A stretch of 64,000 nucleotides of DNA from Tetrahymena thermophila SB210 (GCF_000189635.1 NW_002476188.1:124001-188000); one strand, 5' to 3'. Numbered from the stretch's first letter, positions 1 through 13,711 are shown. Made by a program: numbers and translations. Notes: a model not told the origin generated them from the letters alone.

Positions 1-927
1 GATGAAGATAGCATGAATAAATCAAATAGTTATTTTTAGAACTCGCCAATTAGAATTAAAAATGAAAAAAATGTTAACAACAGCAGTTTTTTTTATGATC
101 ATAATTAAATTTAAAACTCAACAATTTTGTAACAATTTCAAGATTCAAATCAAACATCTCAAAGCGTAGTTAAACTGAAAAACCATAACATTACATAAGA
201 TAATATAACATTAACATTTAATAAATGTTTATCGTTTTAAATGAAGTAAAAAAATTTAATAGAACAATCTGAGAAATAATTGGTTTTAAAGAAAAGGTTA
301 GAATTATTTTAAAATAAAAAAATAGCAAGTTAAATTCAAAGGTTACTTTTCCAAAAAAGGTATTTTCTCAATTATTTTAAATTTTCAACAAATAATTAAA
401 TATTTATTTATTTATTTGGTTATTTTTTTATTTATTTATTGATTGATTTATTTATTTATAAGGTTATGTCAAAGACAAAAATCTGAGAATGACCCAAAGA
501 CTTTAAATGATAATTAAAAAAAGAAAATTTAAAATATTGTCGAAAAAGATTTTGATATCTTTTAATTTTATAAAGATATTTTATTTTTGAAAAAAGCAGT
601 AATGATTTTACTTGATGAAGACTAATTAGCTGCTTTACAACAAGTAGGATGCTCAGATTAATTTTTTGAGTTAGACTTAAAAGAATTAGAAAAAGATACA
701 AATAATTTAGGTAATTTTATTAATGCTAAATTATTTTTTCTATTAATTATTTTAATAAAAAAGATAACTTATGTAACCATTACGAAAAGTAATATGCTAT
801 TTCCTTATCAGATGAACTATAAAATCTATATCTAAAAAATTTCTATGAAAAATTCTAAAATAAAAAAAAGCTAAATAATACTGATAAAAAAATTATGTCC
901 TCTATTTAGACTATTATCAAGATTTGA
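1..927 (+). CDS. 3' part of a two-pass transmembrane family protein (5' end outside window)
   Basis: This is the C-terminal part of the tandem membrane-protein family seen again at 1597, 10750, 13712 and 16667. The frame is open from base 1, reading TAA/TAG as Gln. Exons are 1-359, 463-710 and 764-927, and the phases agree (2, 1, stop). The first exon encodes a Lys/Asn/Gln-rich, presumably cytoplasmic stretch. Exon 2 carries the family's C-terminal block (FYKDILFLKKAVMILL, then a Gly-Cys-Ser). Exon 3 begins with the conserved His-Tyr-Glu segment and ends at TGA 925-927. Both introns start GTA and end AG, and the splice positions match those of the copy at 1597. The ectodomain and both membrane segments lie upstream of the window. 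Function unknown. Confidence 0.75.
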
Positions 928-1596
928 TACAAAAATTATATTTTAAATAATTAATTAAAGGTAACAAATATAGACCTTTATAGCCATTAAAATTATATAT
1001 ATATTTTCTTAAAAATTAATTTTATTTCTATTAAAAAATATAAAATATCCTTATTAAACTCAAAAATAAAAATAGAATTAAGTTAAAAAATTGATTCTCT
1101 ACTTAATAATCAAATACACATTTATTTAATAAAGCTATTTAATTAATAACTATCAAAAAAAAATTAATTAAAAAAAATACCTCTTTTCATTCAATTATTA
1201 TTCCTATTTATGTTATTTTTTTGGATATAGCAAGCTAAAAAAGTTGTTAACTATAATACAAGCCTTAATATAATATTGTCTTAATATATCAATCTTTACG
1301 GTATTTATTTAAAATTAAAATTAAAATGAGTATTAATCAATTATTCATTTATAATAAACAAAATAAATTTGATTTATATTCATTATTTAAAATTTTTTTT
1401 TCAGCCATATAATTAATATTAAAATAAAAGCAGTAAATTGATTTAATGTTTTTAATAACATATATTTTTATAATTATTTCATTAGCAAAAAAAGGAATTA
1501 AAAACAAAACAATAACTTAATTGAATAAAAAGTAGAAGTATTGGAAAAATAACAACTAATTTTAATTGAGCATATAAAAAATAAATAATAATATAA
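928..1596. other. intergenic, AT-rich
   Basis: AT-rich spacer between two paralogs in the same orientation. I see no coding frame or structured element; it presumably holds the promoter of the next gene. Confidence 0.6.
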
Positions 1597-3858
1597 ATGG
1601 AATTTTTTTATAGATTTGATTTATTTTCTTCTCAATTTTACTTTAACATCAGTGGATCATAATCTAGAAAAGCAACTGTTTTAGGTACATTTTTATCATT
1701 GAGTATAATAGCATTTATATCATACTACTTTGCTTATCTTTTAGAATAATACTTTAACAACCAAATATAACCTAGCTATACAGCTTAAAATTATAGTAAT
1801 AATCAATCCATAGATTTAGAGCTAACTACTGATTTAATAGCATTCAGATTTGAATCAAACTATAATTTAGGAATCGATGTTCTATAAGCAAAATAAAATA
1901 CGACATATATAGTATATTATGCATATTATGTTTAAATGAATTAAGATAATTTTGATTTGATACAGCTTGATATTATTAATTGCCTTAATCCTAATTTGGA
2001 TGGATTTTAATGTCTTGATATCTCAAAAATACCCGATAAAGTATTGACATCTAATAACAAAGATAGAATTTTATCTTAGATCCAAATATTTTCATATGGT
2101 TGTCTAGATATTGATTAACAAAAAACAATTGTTCCTGATAATTGTGCTACTTAGTAGTAAATAGATGATGTTATAAATGCTTACAATGCTGGTGTTAAAG
2201 TTCTAATTAAAACTTCTTAGTTTAATGTAAAATCCAAACAAATTGAGGAAGGCTACAGAAGTACTTTTATTTACACTTTATCAGACCAGAATATTTTAAC
2301 AACTTTGAAAATTCAAAATTAATAAACAAGTGTGAAATAAGGGTTTTTCATTTAAGAGGAAACTAAGTTTGCTTCTCCTTTATCTTATGATTTAGAAAAT
2401 TAAAGTCTCAGCAGATAATCATCTATTTAACTTACAAATATATCTGCTTGCAGCTAAGTCAATATTTTAGCTGATTAAATGTATCAATAAATTTATATAT
2501 AATACCCAACTCTTCCTTCAGTTTTATCATGGGTAAATAGCATTTTTTAATTGTTACTATTTTCTGGCATTTTAATAAGAACATTGTCTTAGAGTTCTAT
2601 AAAAAAAGATTTATTAGTTTTACTTCTCTAAAATGTCTATTAATAAACATATTTAAAAATACTAAAAGCAAATAAAATTTTATTTAAAAATGATAATTAA
2701 TAATCAACAAGTCAAATACAGAATTAATAAGACGACAAAGAGTAAGAAATTGCAGAAGAAAATGATTTTTAACAAGATAAATCTAGTAATTTGATGCCAT
2801 AAATTAATTTTAAGATTAAATAAAAATTAGATTCTAAAATTTAAATTTAGAAAAAACAGATTTGTAAATTAGACACCTAAGAGTAGAGCAAATAAGAAGA
2901 TGATCAAAGCAATATATTTATCTCATAAAAATATCAATCTGATGGTAATTAGTAACCTTTTGATTAAAGCAAGCTCATTTAAGAAAATAAGAAGTTGAGA
3001 TCTAAATTTCATAATATGTAACAATTATAACCAGATAAAAACTAAGACATTTTCCCTAGTCAAATACTTGATTAGCCTTTTAAAAATTCTATTTTATCAT
3101 AGAATGATTAGGCCACTTAGAAATCTATAATAAATAGCTTTGATAAGAGTCCTTAATAACAAAGTAAAAAGAGATAAAAAAGTAATTTAAAAAATTTTGA
3201 AGACCAAATCAATACATAGTCTAATGTAAACAATATCTAAATAAATAAATACCTTTAACATTTCAGAACAATTAAAAATATGATCTTTTAAAAGTAAGTG
3301 AATACAATTATATCAAAAACGGTCAATTTTAGGTAGGTTATATTATGTATTTTATAATTATAATTTTCTTTTTTTTTAAATCAAGGTGTTGCAAAAGAAA
3401 AAAAGAAGAACAAGCCTAAGAGTCAAACTTTGTTTAAAACTAAGAAAACACTATATAAAAATAAATAAATAAAGATTTAAATATTTTAGAATTGTACAAG
3501 GATATCATATAATTAAAGAAAGCTGTTATGATTTTGTTAAATAAAGACTAATTTGCAGCTTTGGGACTTATTGGGTGTTCTTCAAGCTTTTTAAGCTTAA
3601 AATTAAACTAACTCTAAAAAAATTATGATGATTATCAATTAGGTAACTATAAAAATTTATATTTATCATGACATTTAATACTAATTTATTATTCAAAAAA
3701 AAAAAGAAAGTCACTATGAATAGTTGAATGCAATATCGATTTCAAATTAGTTATAAGAGAAATATATATAATAATTTTTTTAGAGATGTTTAATTAATTA
3801 AAATTTGAATGAAATTGATTAAAGAATATTATCATCAATTAATAATTTGATTGATTGA
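1597..3858 (+). CDS. two-pass transmembrane family protein, copy 2
   Basis: Predicted 701 aa. Exons are 1597-3293, 3386-3642 and 3707-3858; phases are consistent and TGA is at 3856-3858. The start is the first ATG ahead of the family's N-terminal motif FDLFSSQFYFN. Layout: short N-terminal tail, a hydrophobic segment at about residues 27-49, an ectodomain of about 255 residues with conserved cysteines (CLNPNLDGFQCLDIS, then a SYGCLD motif), a second hydrophobic segment at about 308-332, then a long Gln/Lys/Asp-rich tail. The tail ends in the family block around LKKAVMILLNKDQFAALGLI followed by a Gly-Cys-Ser. Inferred topology is both termini inside and the Cys-containing domain outside. It is one of five tandem copies. 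I recognise no named domain; a surface receptor or adhesion role is only a guess. Confidence 0.8.
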
Positions 3859-4439
3859 TTGATTTATAAATATTTGTTGTTAAGTTTGAATTAAAAAATT
3901 ATTTTTATTTATTTAATTAATTATTTCAAATAAAAATTTACAATTTTGATTTTAAAAAGAAAATTAAAATTTATATTAATTTCTAGCTAATTTTTTTGTA
4001 AATTTAATTTTGGTGTCCATAAAATATATTAGGATTATAATACCCATTAATGATTTTAGATGGAATATGTCAATACATAATATTAGATATTAATTGTCCA
4101 TTAATGATGACTTAACCAAAAATAATTTTTTTTATAAGATTTTTAAAGTAATTTTTTATTTTTTAACAATTTTTCCTAAATAACTTCTTTAATTATTGAT
4201 TTTTATTAATAGTTTAATTGCTCACAAGTTAATAAAATTTTTTGATGCGCACTAGTTCACAGACATAATTTTTGTTCTACTGAGCACAAGCCAAAATTTT
4301 GTGTGGCTTGCACATTCACAGTACCAAAATACCATTATTTAATATCTCAATTATAATTAGTAATAGTTAAATTTCTTACTAAAATAACAATATGTATGTA
4401 CTTATGTTTATAAAAATATTTTTTATAATAATTTACTAT
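3859..4439. other. intergenic between convergent genes, with a GC-richer island
   Basis: Non-coding spacer between convergent 3' ends. Most is AT-rich, but about 4240-4330 is distinctly richer in G and C and holds an inverted repeat (4287-4293 with 4304-4310). No protein frame explains it. Confidence 0.5.
4287..4310. repeat. hairpin in GC-richer island
   Basis: A 7-bp perfect inverted repeat, CAAGCCA / TGGCTTG, is separated by 10 bases inside a roughly 90-base patch that is clearly less AT-rich than the spacer around it. It may be part of a small non-coding RNA or a 3'-end element. I do not recognise the RNA family. Confidence 0.4.
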
Positions 4440-7400
4440 TCAATCTTAAATAAAGCTATTATATTTTTATATTTTATTAAGGTCTATTTCATTAATACTT
4501 TGTGCCTGAATATTTTTCTCATCCTTTTTATTCATAATTGCAAATAGTGATTAAGAATGACTATAACTGTTGTTCTTATCTTAGTATTCATCAATTTATA
4601 AGGTATTATATTTACTAAATTTTGATGCTGAAAAATAATCAGTATCATAAAAAGTTTATTAAAATTAAATTGTATTGATATGATCTTCTTTTTCAATTTC
4701 ATCTTCTTCTATATTTTCAATTTTTTTAAAGCTCTTTTAGCTATTTGCTAACTAATTTTCTTCTTTCTTGTACTTTTTTTGAGATTAATTTTAATTTTCT
4801 ACATCTTCTTATTATTGGCAATCGTTTTATAAGCTTTTTTTATTTTTATCTTCTATAATATTAAGCGATTTTCTAGATATCCTAGATGATTTAACTGTTT
4901 ATAATTAATCACAGTGTATTTAAGATTATTCTTCAGAATTTTGAGATGAAGAGTAATCATCTTAAAATTAACTTGTTATATTTGAATTTTTAGTTACTAA
5001 CTATTACAAATTACTTACTTAAGATTAACGTGAAACAGCAAATTTGGAAGATCTATTAGCAATTTAAACTTTTTATTGAGTCTACCTTGCTCTTTTTGTT
5101 ATCATTGATGATTAATTGAGCTATTATTAAAGTAATATTTCTAACTTCTTTTTTTCATCTTCTCTTTTTTATCTTTTATTTATTAAATTAATAAAAATAA
5201 TATAATTAATTTTATTTATTCTAAAATATTCTTAAATTAATTCAATTAAAAATAATTTTTTATTTAATTTATTTTAAGCTATCTTCTAAAATATTTATTT
5301 TTTAATTTAAATTAAAAAATTGATAAGCATTTAGGATTTACATTTTATCTTATCAAAAAAATATGCTTTAAACCATGTATAAATATATATAGTTTTTTCT
5401 AAAGAATTTATAGAAATGCAATAGTCTGGAAATATTTATATTGTTGAAATTATTTTCAAGAATATTTTATCGTATTTTAAAACAAAAAATTATTTTTAAA
5501 GATATTAAAATTTGATATAGTATGAAAATACCTTCTTTTATCTAAAATATTGTCTATAATATTAGAGATGTTATGTTAGGGATAGTATAGCTTATAATTT
5601 CTTAAGACATCATCTATTGATTCATAATTTACTGCTATACTCATAAAGGATTAACAACCATTATCAGTTTATTTAGAATATTAAGAATTTTTTTGATGAT
5701 TCACAAAATTTTATCCTTAATATTTTGGCTTAAAATTCATATATGAGGCCTCTCGATTTTATCTACGGTTATTTAAAATATTAGTTTTTATAATATTATA
5801 TTTCTGCATTTCAACAAGTGCTGCATCCATATCGATATTTAAATCTTTTATAAAATTGATTATCTAATTTAAATGAGCTTAACTGCATAACTGAGTATTT
5901 TATTTTTTGTTATTAAGTTACTGATTTGCAGTATTTTATTTTTGGTTTTATAGTCTTTAAAGTTTTTAAGAGTTGAGAGATGTTTATCTTGTTTTTTTCC
6001 TTGTTGCTTATTTCCTATTTAAATTGAGTATATTCTATTCTGGTGATTCTTAAAAAATGGACCCTTCATCTATTTTTATTGCATTACTTGATTCATTTTC
6101 TTATCCCTCCATAATCATAGAGCAAACATTCTTTTTTACTTAAACTTAAAGCTGATTTATCTTATCTTGAGTTATTAAGGTATTAGTATTTTATATATTT
6201 TCTTCAGACTTATCACAGTCAATACTACTAAGCATCATTTATAAACTCTAATTATTGGCTAAAGTTTAACTATTCATCATTGCTTAATTTATTTTCTAGT
6301 TTTCAAGACTGAACCCTAAATTTACAATAAATTTATAAATAAAAATATAATTTTTAATTAAATTATACTTTAAATGTTATTCATTGGAATCTTTTATTGT
6401 TAATTTCCTGTTTTAGTAATTTACGAATTATTTTCACTATGATTCTCACATTGATTTAGTGAATAACATTTCTATATCTCTTCCCCTTCTGTCTCTATAA
6501 ACTTATTTTTTTTATCATTACATTCAAAAATTTTATCTAAATTTTAAATTTCATCCTCTCCATCATCATCTTCTTCATCTTCATAGCCTTCAAAATTAAT
6601 ATCTGAAGATTGAATTGATTAGTTAGAATCCAATCTTCCTATTTCAATAAAATATTTTCTAAAATAAGCCTTGATTTCTTCTATGTAATCATTAACAAAA
6701 TCTTCTATCCTTACTTATACGTCATAATTATTGTAAATTGCATTTTAACTTTTTTTACTTTTAATTCTTAACATTTACTAGCGTTTTTAATCCATGCCAG
6801 TTGAAAATTATCTAATTACGTTCAATTTTTATGGGATAAAGTGAATTATTGGACAAACAGATAAAGAATGGTCATAGCAGTTACAGCATTAGCATTTGTT
6901 CATTATAGAGCTCTTTTAGCTGTTATAAGTTGCTTCATCTCTTAGCATGCAAAACACTTCGTAGTCGTCTGGGTAATCTTTTAAAAGATTTATGAAATCT
7001 GCTCTTTTTATTACCAATAAAGTTGTAAATTCTAAACTTCTAAAATTAATATCTCTTGGTTCTCCAGTGAAGAAACTATATTCTCCAAAAAATTTCCCAT
7101 TGCTAAGGGTGTATAATGAGTTTACAGTCTTAATTTTTTTGTTAAATGGAACTTTTTAAAATGTAAATGCCTCAACTTAACCTTTTTCAATAAAATAGAT
7201 GGATAAATCATCTTATTCACCTTTCAAATATATGATCTCTTCTGGAGTACATCTTATTTCTTTTATTAGAGGTAGTATTTTTTATAGCACTGGCTCACTA
7301 AAAGTAGTGCTAAAAATAGGGCTTTCTCTTTTTATAGTTAATTAAATAGAGTTAATTATTAAATATTCATTATTGATTGAAAATCGAATAAAATAATTCA

Positions 7401-8899
7401 TAAACACAAACCTTAGAGCTACTTTATTAGCTTCCATAAGCAAAGTTTCTTTCAATTTATGAGACAATTATTCCAAAATTTTATTCTTATAAAAAATAAA
7501 ATAAAATACTATACTCATTATTAATAATTAAATACCTCTTATTCACTGTTACTTGCTTTTTCTTACTTCCAGTAATATTCCAAATATTCCCTTACTTAAT
7601 ATTATAAATCTTTTGATATTGTTTTATTAGTCATATAACTATTAATAATTTTCATATTAGCTTTAATTTCATTGTCTAATCTAAAGAATTTTTCAAATAT
7701 GTTTCCTATTGAATTCACACTGTATGCAAACTATCCACAAGCTATCATCATATTTACTATACAAAGTACCTTTTCAGCAACAGTCCTTGGAGAGATATCT
7801 CCATATCCAACAGTAATCATTGTAACAGTAGAAAAATAGTAGGAATAAATATACTATACATACCAACCAGAGTTAGTTATACTTGCGCCATCCATCCATG
7901 TATTTTAGCAGCCTTATTTTATTTAAATAAAACCCATAATCAACCATGCAAGAGCAGAAATGTGCAAGTTCAAAATTATACTAAAAAGCAGCTTTATTAG
8001 CGAAATCACATTACTTGCAGTTGAACTTAAAGGAAACTCATCCTCAATCCTTTTGAAAACCTTATCAAATTAGAGTACCTTTTAATTAAATGGAGAATTA
8101 ATATCAAAAGATTGCTTTATAATAATTATCATTCAATTCAAACTTCAAATTTTGCATTAAATTGTAGAAGTAGAATTAATAAAAAATATACTTTATAGAA
8201 GATCAATAAAATGATAAATCTGTGGTATTGATAATCTCCTGATGAATCTGGCTTTGAATAAATGAGACAATATATGAAAAGCGGAATATTAGAAACAAGG
8301 TCATACTTAAAATCTTAAAGGAGATAATTTTTTAATATAATAGACCTACTTGTAATTAGAACTCCTTTTAAAAAGCAAGACGTATTCAAGTTGACAAATA
8401 TTTCTATTATTAAACTTAATGGAATTATTGTATATACAATCACAGAAGGTACTAACTACATTAAATCTATTTGAAACACAAGATGTATAGGAACTATAAA
8501 TATGATGCAAATACTTAAAACCATTTAACTTATATCCCAAATAAGCTTTATTCTTGAAGATGGGTTAAATGGTGGAAACAATTTATTTAGTTTTTCTAAA
8601 AAATTGGGGCCTTTTTAATTTAAAAAAAGGTCTGTTTGGTTTTTTGAATGCTATTATTCTGGCAAAATGATTGAAAGATCATTAAGCATCCTAAAATTTT
8701 CTTTTTTTAGTTTTTAATAACGTTTTGCTGCTGTTTTATCTACAACATTGCCAATCTTTTATTTTAACTTTATACTTTGTAATGCAAATTTTAAGTCTTG
8801 CTTTATTGGTATATTAGTATTTTCTATATTTATATTGCTATATAATGATTTATTATCATCTAAAACATTAATATTTTCCTCTTTTAACATGATGTTCAT
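4440..8899 (-). CDS. cyclic-nucleotide-gated potassium channel
   Basis: Six-transmembrane K+ channel of the CNG/HCN/EAG class, expected in the plasma or ciliary membrane. Exons on the minus strand: 8899-8192, 8114-7536, 7485-6369, then from 6315. The S1-S4 region starts at about residue 115. The selectivity filter TVGYGD is residues 337-342, followed by S6. After a C-linker comes a cyclic-nucleotide-binding domain with the phosphate-binding-cassette signature FGEYSFFTGEP...R. The rest is a long Gln/Asn/Lys-rich tail with an acidic run. The 3' end is uncertain. Without further splicing the frame stops at 5456 (1087 aa). However, 5455-4440 stays open in another frame, reads as the same kind of Gln-rich tail, and its homologue is found in the remnant at 9403-9910. 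I therefore extend the gene to TGA 4442-4440. The final splice site is not resolved. Confidence 0.75.
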
Positions 8900-9402
8900 C
8901 CTTACTTTGATATTTTAACTATTTTCCAGGGAATTACCATATAAAGGATATTGGCAACGCGAACCCGATTGCATTTTTAAAAATTAAAAAAATATGGTCC
9001 ACCATTATTTAAGTTCCAAATTATTAGCTTGATAATAAAAATTGAGGGAGGTATGTTTCTCTTCTTTTTATTATTTTTACTAATTAATATTAATAAAGTT
9101 TAATTTTAGAAATAAAAGTTAGCAGCTAATATTTAATCATTTAACATACCCAGAAAATATATTTAAGTATGTTGTTGATAAATTGTCTTCATGAAAATTA
9201 AGAAAATAATTAATGAAAGCATAGTACCTTTATTTGGGGTATTGAAAATAATTTAAATAATTAAAGTTTTTATATAAAAGACAATACATACACTTTATTC
9301 TAAAATGTAATAACAGTTTTTGAAAAAAGCTATTTTTATTTTAATTTAGCTTTAATTTAATGAGTATCACTCTGAAGTATTATATGAACTAAATTTAGAT
9401 GT
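8900..9402. other. intergenic, upstream of channel gene
   Basis: AT-rich region upstream of the channel start on the minus strand, presumably its promoter. No gene seen. Confidence 0.5.
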
Positions 9403-9910
9403 TCATAGAAAATACATATAATTAAATAGTAATCTCAACTTTATATTAAATATTAGATCTTCTTTTTCAATTCCATACTCATTTTTATTCAAAATTTTTT
9501 TAAAGCTTTTAAATTCTTATACCCTAATATTAGCTTTATAATCTTAATTTCCTTATTAATTATCTTTTTATTAATTATTTAAATTACTATCAACAACATT
9601 GTTAAAATATTTTTTAGATTTTCTATGCTATTTTATTTCTTACAATTAATTCATATACTTAAGATTATTTTTCATTTTAGACAAACGATTATCATCTCAA
9701 ATTATATATCTGAATTTAAATTATTAGCTACAAAATTTTATAATTTAGTAATTTAAAATTTAATAGAACAACCAACTTATTTAGAAGATCTGCTATTTAT
9801 CAATTCGACTTAATGTAAAATTTATCTTGCTATTTGTGTTCGTTTGGTTTGCTATTTTATTTATTATTAGAATTATAATTTTTTTTCATTTTTCTCTCGA
9901 TTTCTATCTT
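9403..9910 (-). pseudogene. decayed copy of the channel gene's C-terminal tail
   Basis: On the minus strand this segment translates to a tail resembling 5150-4650 of the channel gene. Shared pieces include an Asn-Arg-Ser-Ser-like stretch, an Asp-Asp run followed by Lys/Asn/Gln-rich sequence, and FKSFKKI...NE..IEKED against KSFKKIENIEEDEIEKED. The DNA also aligns directly, for example around the GAAGATCT at about 9786 against 5055. The frame is interrupted by TGA and shifts, and no membrane or nucleotide-binding part lies upstream. It sits immediately 5' of the intact channel gene in the same orientation, as expected if the upstream member of a tandem duplication lost all but its 3' end. Confidence 0.6.
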
Positions 9911-10749
9911 TCCCTTAATTAAATCAATTTAAAAATACGAAATTGAATAATAATTAAATTATTTTTTACCTAAAAATTTAATTTAGTCTTAAAATTATTT
10001 AGATTTTTTTTAATATGAAGTTTTTGCATGTAAGATTACTGCAATTATAAGAAGAGAACTCAAAACATGTTATTAAGAATTGTAAATTTGTTTTGATAAA
10101 ATAGTTAACTATTGTTTCTAAATAGAATTTAAGTAAAAACTATAATTAAAATTTTTCAATATCACAAATTCTAATAATAAAGAAAAAAATCATAATTCCT
10201 ACTTAAAATTGATTTTTAATTTAATAATAATTTAAAATTATTGTAATTATTTTTTAATTAGACTAATTCATAAACTTTTCTAAATAATCACATTTTATTT
10301 TTTTATTTTTTTGTTATTAAAAATTTAAGTTCAAGAGAGCATTTAATGTAAATATGTTTCTGATTTTGATTTAATAAATGAGCTAAAGTTATAAATTATA
10401 TAAAAAAAATTCTGATAAATGATTTTGAAAGAAAGATAATTTTTGATGAATATTGAATTATAATTTATTTTATTAATAAATTCTTTTATTACTTATTTAA
10501 GAAATATAAAAAATAGTAAAATTTAGATTTAGGAATTGACACAAATAAATCAATTAAATACATTTTTTAAGCAATTAATTCAAGATTTTTGAGATTTGAA
10601 CTAAATCTTTTGAATTCTAAATAGTAAAAAGATAATCTTAATTTATTCGATAATCAAAAAAATAAGATATTTTCTATTAAAATTACAAAAATAAAGCAAA
10701 AACAAATAAATTGAAAAACTAAAAAATATAAAATATCAGAAAAACTAAA
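9911..10749. other. intergenic, AT-rich
   Basis: AT-rich spacer. The first 100 bases may continue the decayed channel copy. No intact frame; the promoter of the gene at 10750 is probably at the right end. Confidence 0.5.
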
Positions 10750-12938
10750 ATGAAATTCTCTTAGTTTGATTTATTTTCTTCATAGTTCTACTTTAATGTT
10801 AGAGGTTCATAAATTAAAAAAGGAACACTGATTGGATCAATTTTATCCTTTATTGTTATTATTCTCACTTTATACTATTTAGGTTATTTATTAAATCAAT
10901 ATGTTAACAATCAAATCGAACCTAATTACAAAGCTTAAAACTTCAAAAACGAGAAATTTGTAGATATTGACTTAACTTAAGACTTAGTAGCTTTCAGATT
11001 CGAATATGATTACAATCTCAGTATTGATTTATTGGAACAATAACAAAATAAAAAGTATATTGTTTATTTAGCTTATTACATTTATATGAATTAATCTAAT
11101 TAGGAATAAATTTAGCTTGGTGTAATTAAATGCTAAGATCCTAATTTATTTGGATTTTATTGTTTAGATTTTTCAAAAATTAAAAATCAAACACTTATTT
11201 CTAATAATATTGAAAGCATTTAATCTCAAATACAAATATATACTTATGGTTGCTTAGATGTGGACTCTTAAAAAACAAGTATTCCCAACAACTGCGCAAA
11301 TCAAACTAGCATAAATGATGCAATAAATAGAGTAAACTCGGGTTTAAAAGTGAAAGTAAAAACTTTCCAGTATAATACAACTTCAAAATCAAACTAAATT
11401 AGTTATAGAAACAGCTTAATTTACACTCTTTCTAGCTAATAAATACTTACATCGTTAAAAATTTAGAAACAGTTAACATCTGTTAAATAGGGATACTTTA
11501 TTTAATCAGAATCAACTTTTACTTCACCTTTACAATATGATCTAGAGAACTAAAGCTTAGATAGGTAATCAACATTGCAATTAGCTAATATAGGATGTTA
11601 TAGCTAACTCAATATTTTAGTTGATGAAATTTATTAACAAATTTAAATTTAGTATCCTACAATTCCATAACTATTGGCTCTTGTAAATAGTATTTTTTCT
11701 GCCTTGATGCTGTTTGGATTTATAGCTAGATAAATTTCATTGAAATCTATCAAAAAAGACTTTTTTATGATATTTTTACAAAATATCTTCCCCGATAGCT
11801 ATTTTTAAATTTTAAGCATCAATAAATTGATAAAAAAGTAAGAAGATAATTAAAGAGATCCTTAAATTCGAATATAAAAAGATTTAAAAGAATCAGAGGA
11901 AATAGAAGATTAGCATATTCGAGAAGATAAATCGAATAACTAAATTCCTTCTATAATAGCTAAATCTAAGCAAATCTTGGATTTACAGAGCCAAAAGGAT
12001 CTAAATAGCAACTTTGATTTTTAAAAATCATATAAATAATTATCACTTAAATAATAAACTGAAAATGATTTAACACTCTTAGAATAAAAAGAATCTTTAA
12101 ATTAGACTAATAATAACAGAGACTCTTTAAATTTACCATCAATTAAAAAAAATATGCAAATTTTAAATTTAAGTTTTACTGCTGATTAACAACTACTACA
12201 AAACTAAACTTTTACTTAATTGAAAATAGATTTAGATAACTCAACTAATAACTATAAATTTAGATAAAAATAATAGAAATCTGTTACAAAATAAATTGAA
12301 TAAGTAAAACCCTCTTTAATTACTGAAAGTTTTAAAAAATTCAGCTTTGATGGAAAATAATTTATTGATGGATGCCTACTGAAATTAAAATTAATAAATG
12401 ATTCAGAAATTGCCAATAAAATCAAAAATATTATATTTAATAAAAAGTAAATAAATTTAATATTATTAATTAAAATTTAGATTTTTAAATTATTTTTAAT
12501 TAAAAAAGGATTTTCAAAATGAAATGTAAGCCGAAATTATCAGAATTGCAAAAAGATAAAATATATCAATATGTAGATAGGGATTTAGATGTATTTGAAT
12601 TTTATAAAGATATATTATTTCTAAAGAAAGCTGTGATGATTTTGCTTAGCTAAGACTAGCTCGCATCTCTTTAACTCGTAGGATGCTCTTCAAATTTTAT
12701 GAATTAAGAATTCAGATAGTCAAATTCAATAAAAAATAAAATTATTAATTACAAGAAATTTAATCTTGAAAACAATTTTAATCATTACGAATAGTAACTA
12801 GCCTTGCAAATGTCTGAAGATTTGTAGTTCAAACAAGTTTAAAATTTTTTAGAAAAGTGCTAACGTATGCAAAATAATTTGAATATAATAGATCAAAGAA
12901 TATTGTCATCTATAATTTAAAGCTCTTCAATAAACTGA
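10750..12938 (+). CDS. two-pass transmembrane family protein, copy 3
   Basis: Predicted 708 aa from two exons, 10750-12446 and 12509-12938, with TGA at 12936-12938. Exon 1 is exactly the length of the equivalent exon at 1597 (1697 bases) and its intron is at the same place, but the second intron of that paralog is absent here. N-terminal motif FDLFSSQFYFN, hydrophobic segment at about 27-50, Cys-bearing ectodomain (KCQDPNLFGFYCLDFS, then YGCLDVD), second hydrophobic segment near 315-335, and a charged Gln-rich tail. The C-terminal block is FYKDILFLKKAVMILLSQDQ, followed by a Val-Gly-Cys-Ser. The same single-orientation cluster continues downstream. Function unknown; membrane location inferred from the two hydrophobic segments. 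Confidence 0.82.
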
Positions 12939-13711
12939 AAATAAAAAAAATATAAATAAAAATATACCTTTTTACTTCTCTATTCTAAACATTATTTCCT
13001 TAATTTATTACATAATTAAATTTTGTTATTTTTAAGAAAAAAATTAAATTGGGAGGTTTTAATCAATAAATCAAAGATTAAATACAGTAGATCAAATTGT
13101 AAATCAAATTCTTTAGTTTATCATTTAAGCATTAAAATAAATAGATTTTTGATTTATAAATAAAAGACCAAATTTTTAGTATTTATAATTCTATGTAACT
13201 TTTGGTGCTGTATTAAAATATCATCTCACTAGCAACACAATTTGAAAAGGATTATTTTTAAAATCATCAAACAAACAAAATATTTATTTAGATAGTATAT
13301 AGTACATAATTTTATAATCTTAATTCAATTATCTTGTTGTAAACTTAATGACTCAATTTAACTAAAAGAATGAGTTATAGTAATTTGATATATATCAATC
13401 ATAAATTATTCATAATTAAAATAAATTAGAAATTGCCATAGAGAAAATAAAATCAACAATTCAAGCGTTGATAAAAATTGAACATTAATGAATTTTTTTA
13501 AGGCAATTTTAATTAATTTTTACATGTGAGCGTTAATACCTAATTATTATAATATGTCAACTTGATTTAACTGGTTAATATTAAATTAATATTGTTTTAT
13601 ATAGCTATTTTTGTAAAATAAAAATAATAATTAAATTATTGAGTTACAAGCAAAATAAGAGTCAAAAAACTTACAAGTTATTAATTATCAGCAATATAAA
13701 AAAGGAACAAA
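12939..13711. other. intergenic, AT-rich
   Basis: AT-rich spacer between same-strand paralogs. No frame or structure that I can support. Confidence 0.6.

Noticed and set aside
8346..8540. Small minus-strand frame with ATG at 8540
   Set aside because: It lies inside channel exon 1, in a different frame from the channel's S1-S4 coding sequence.
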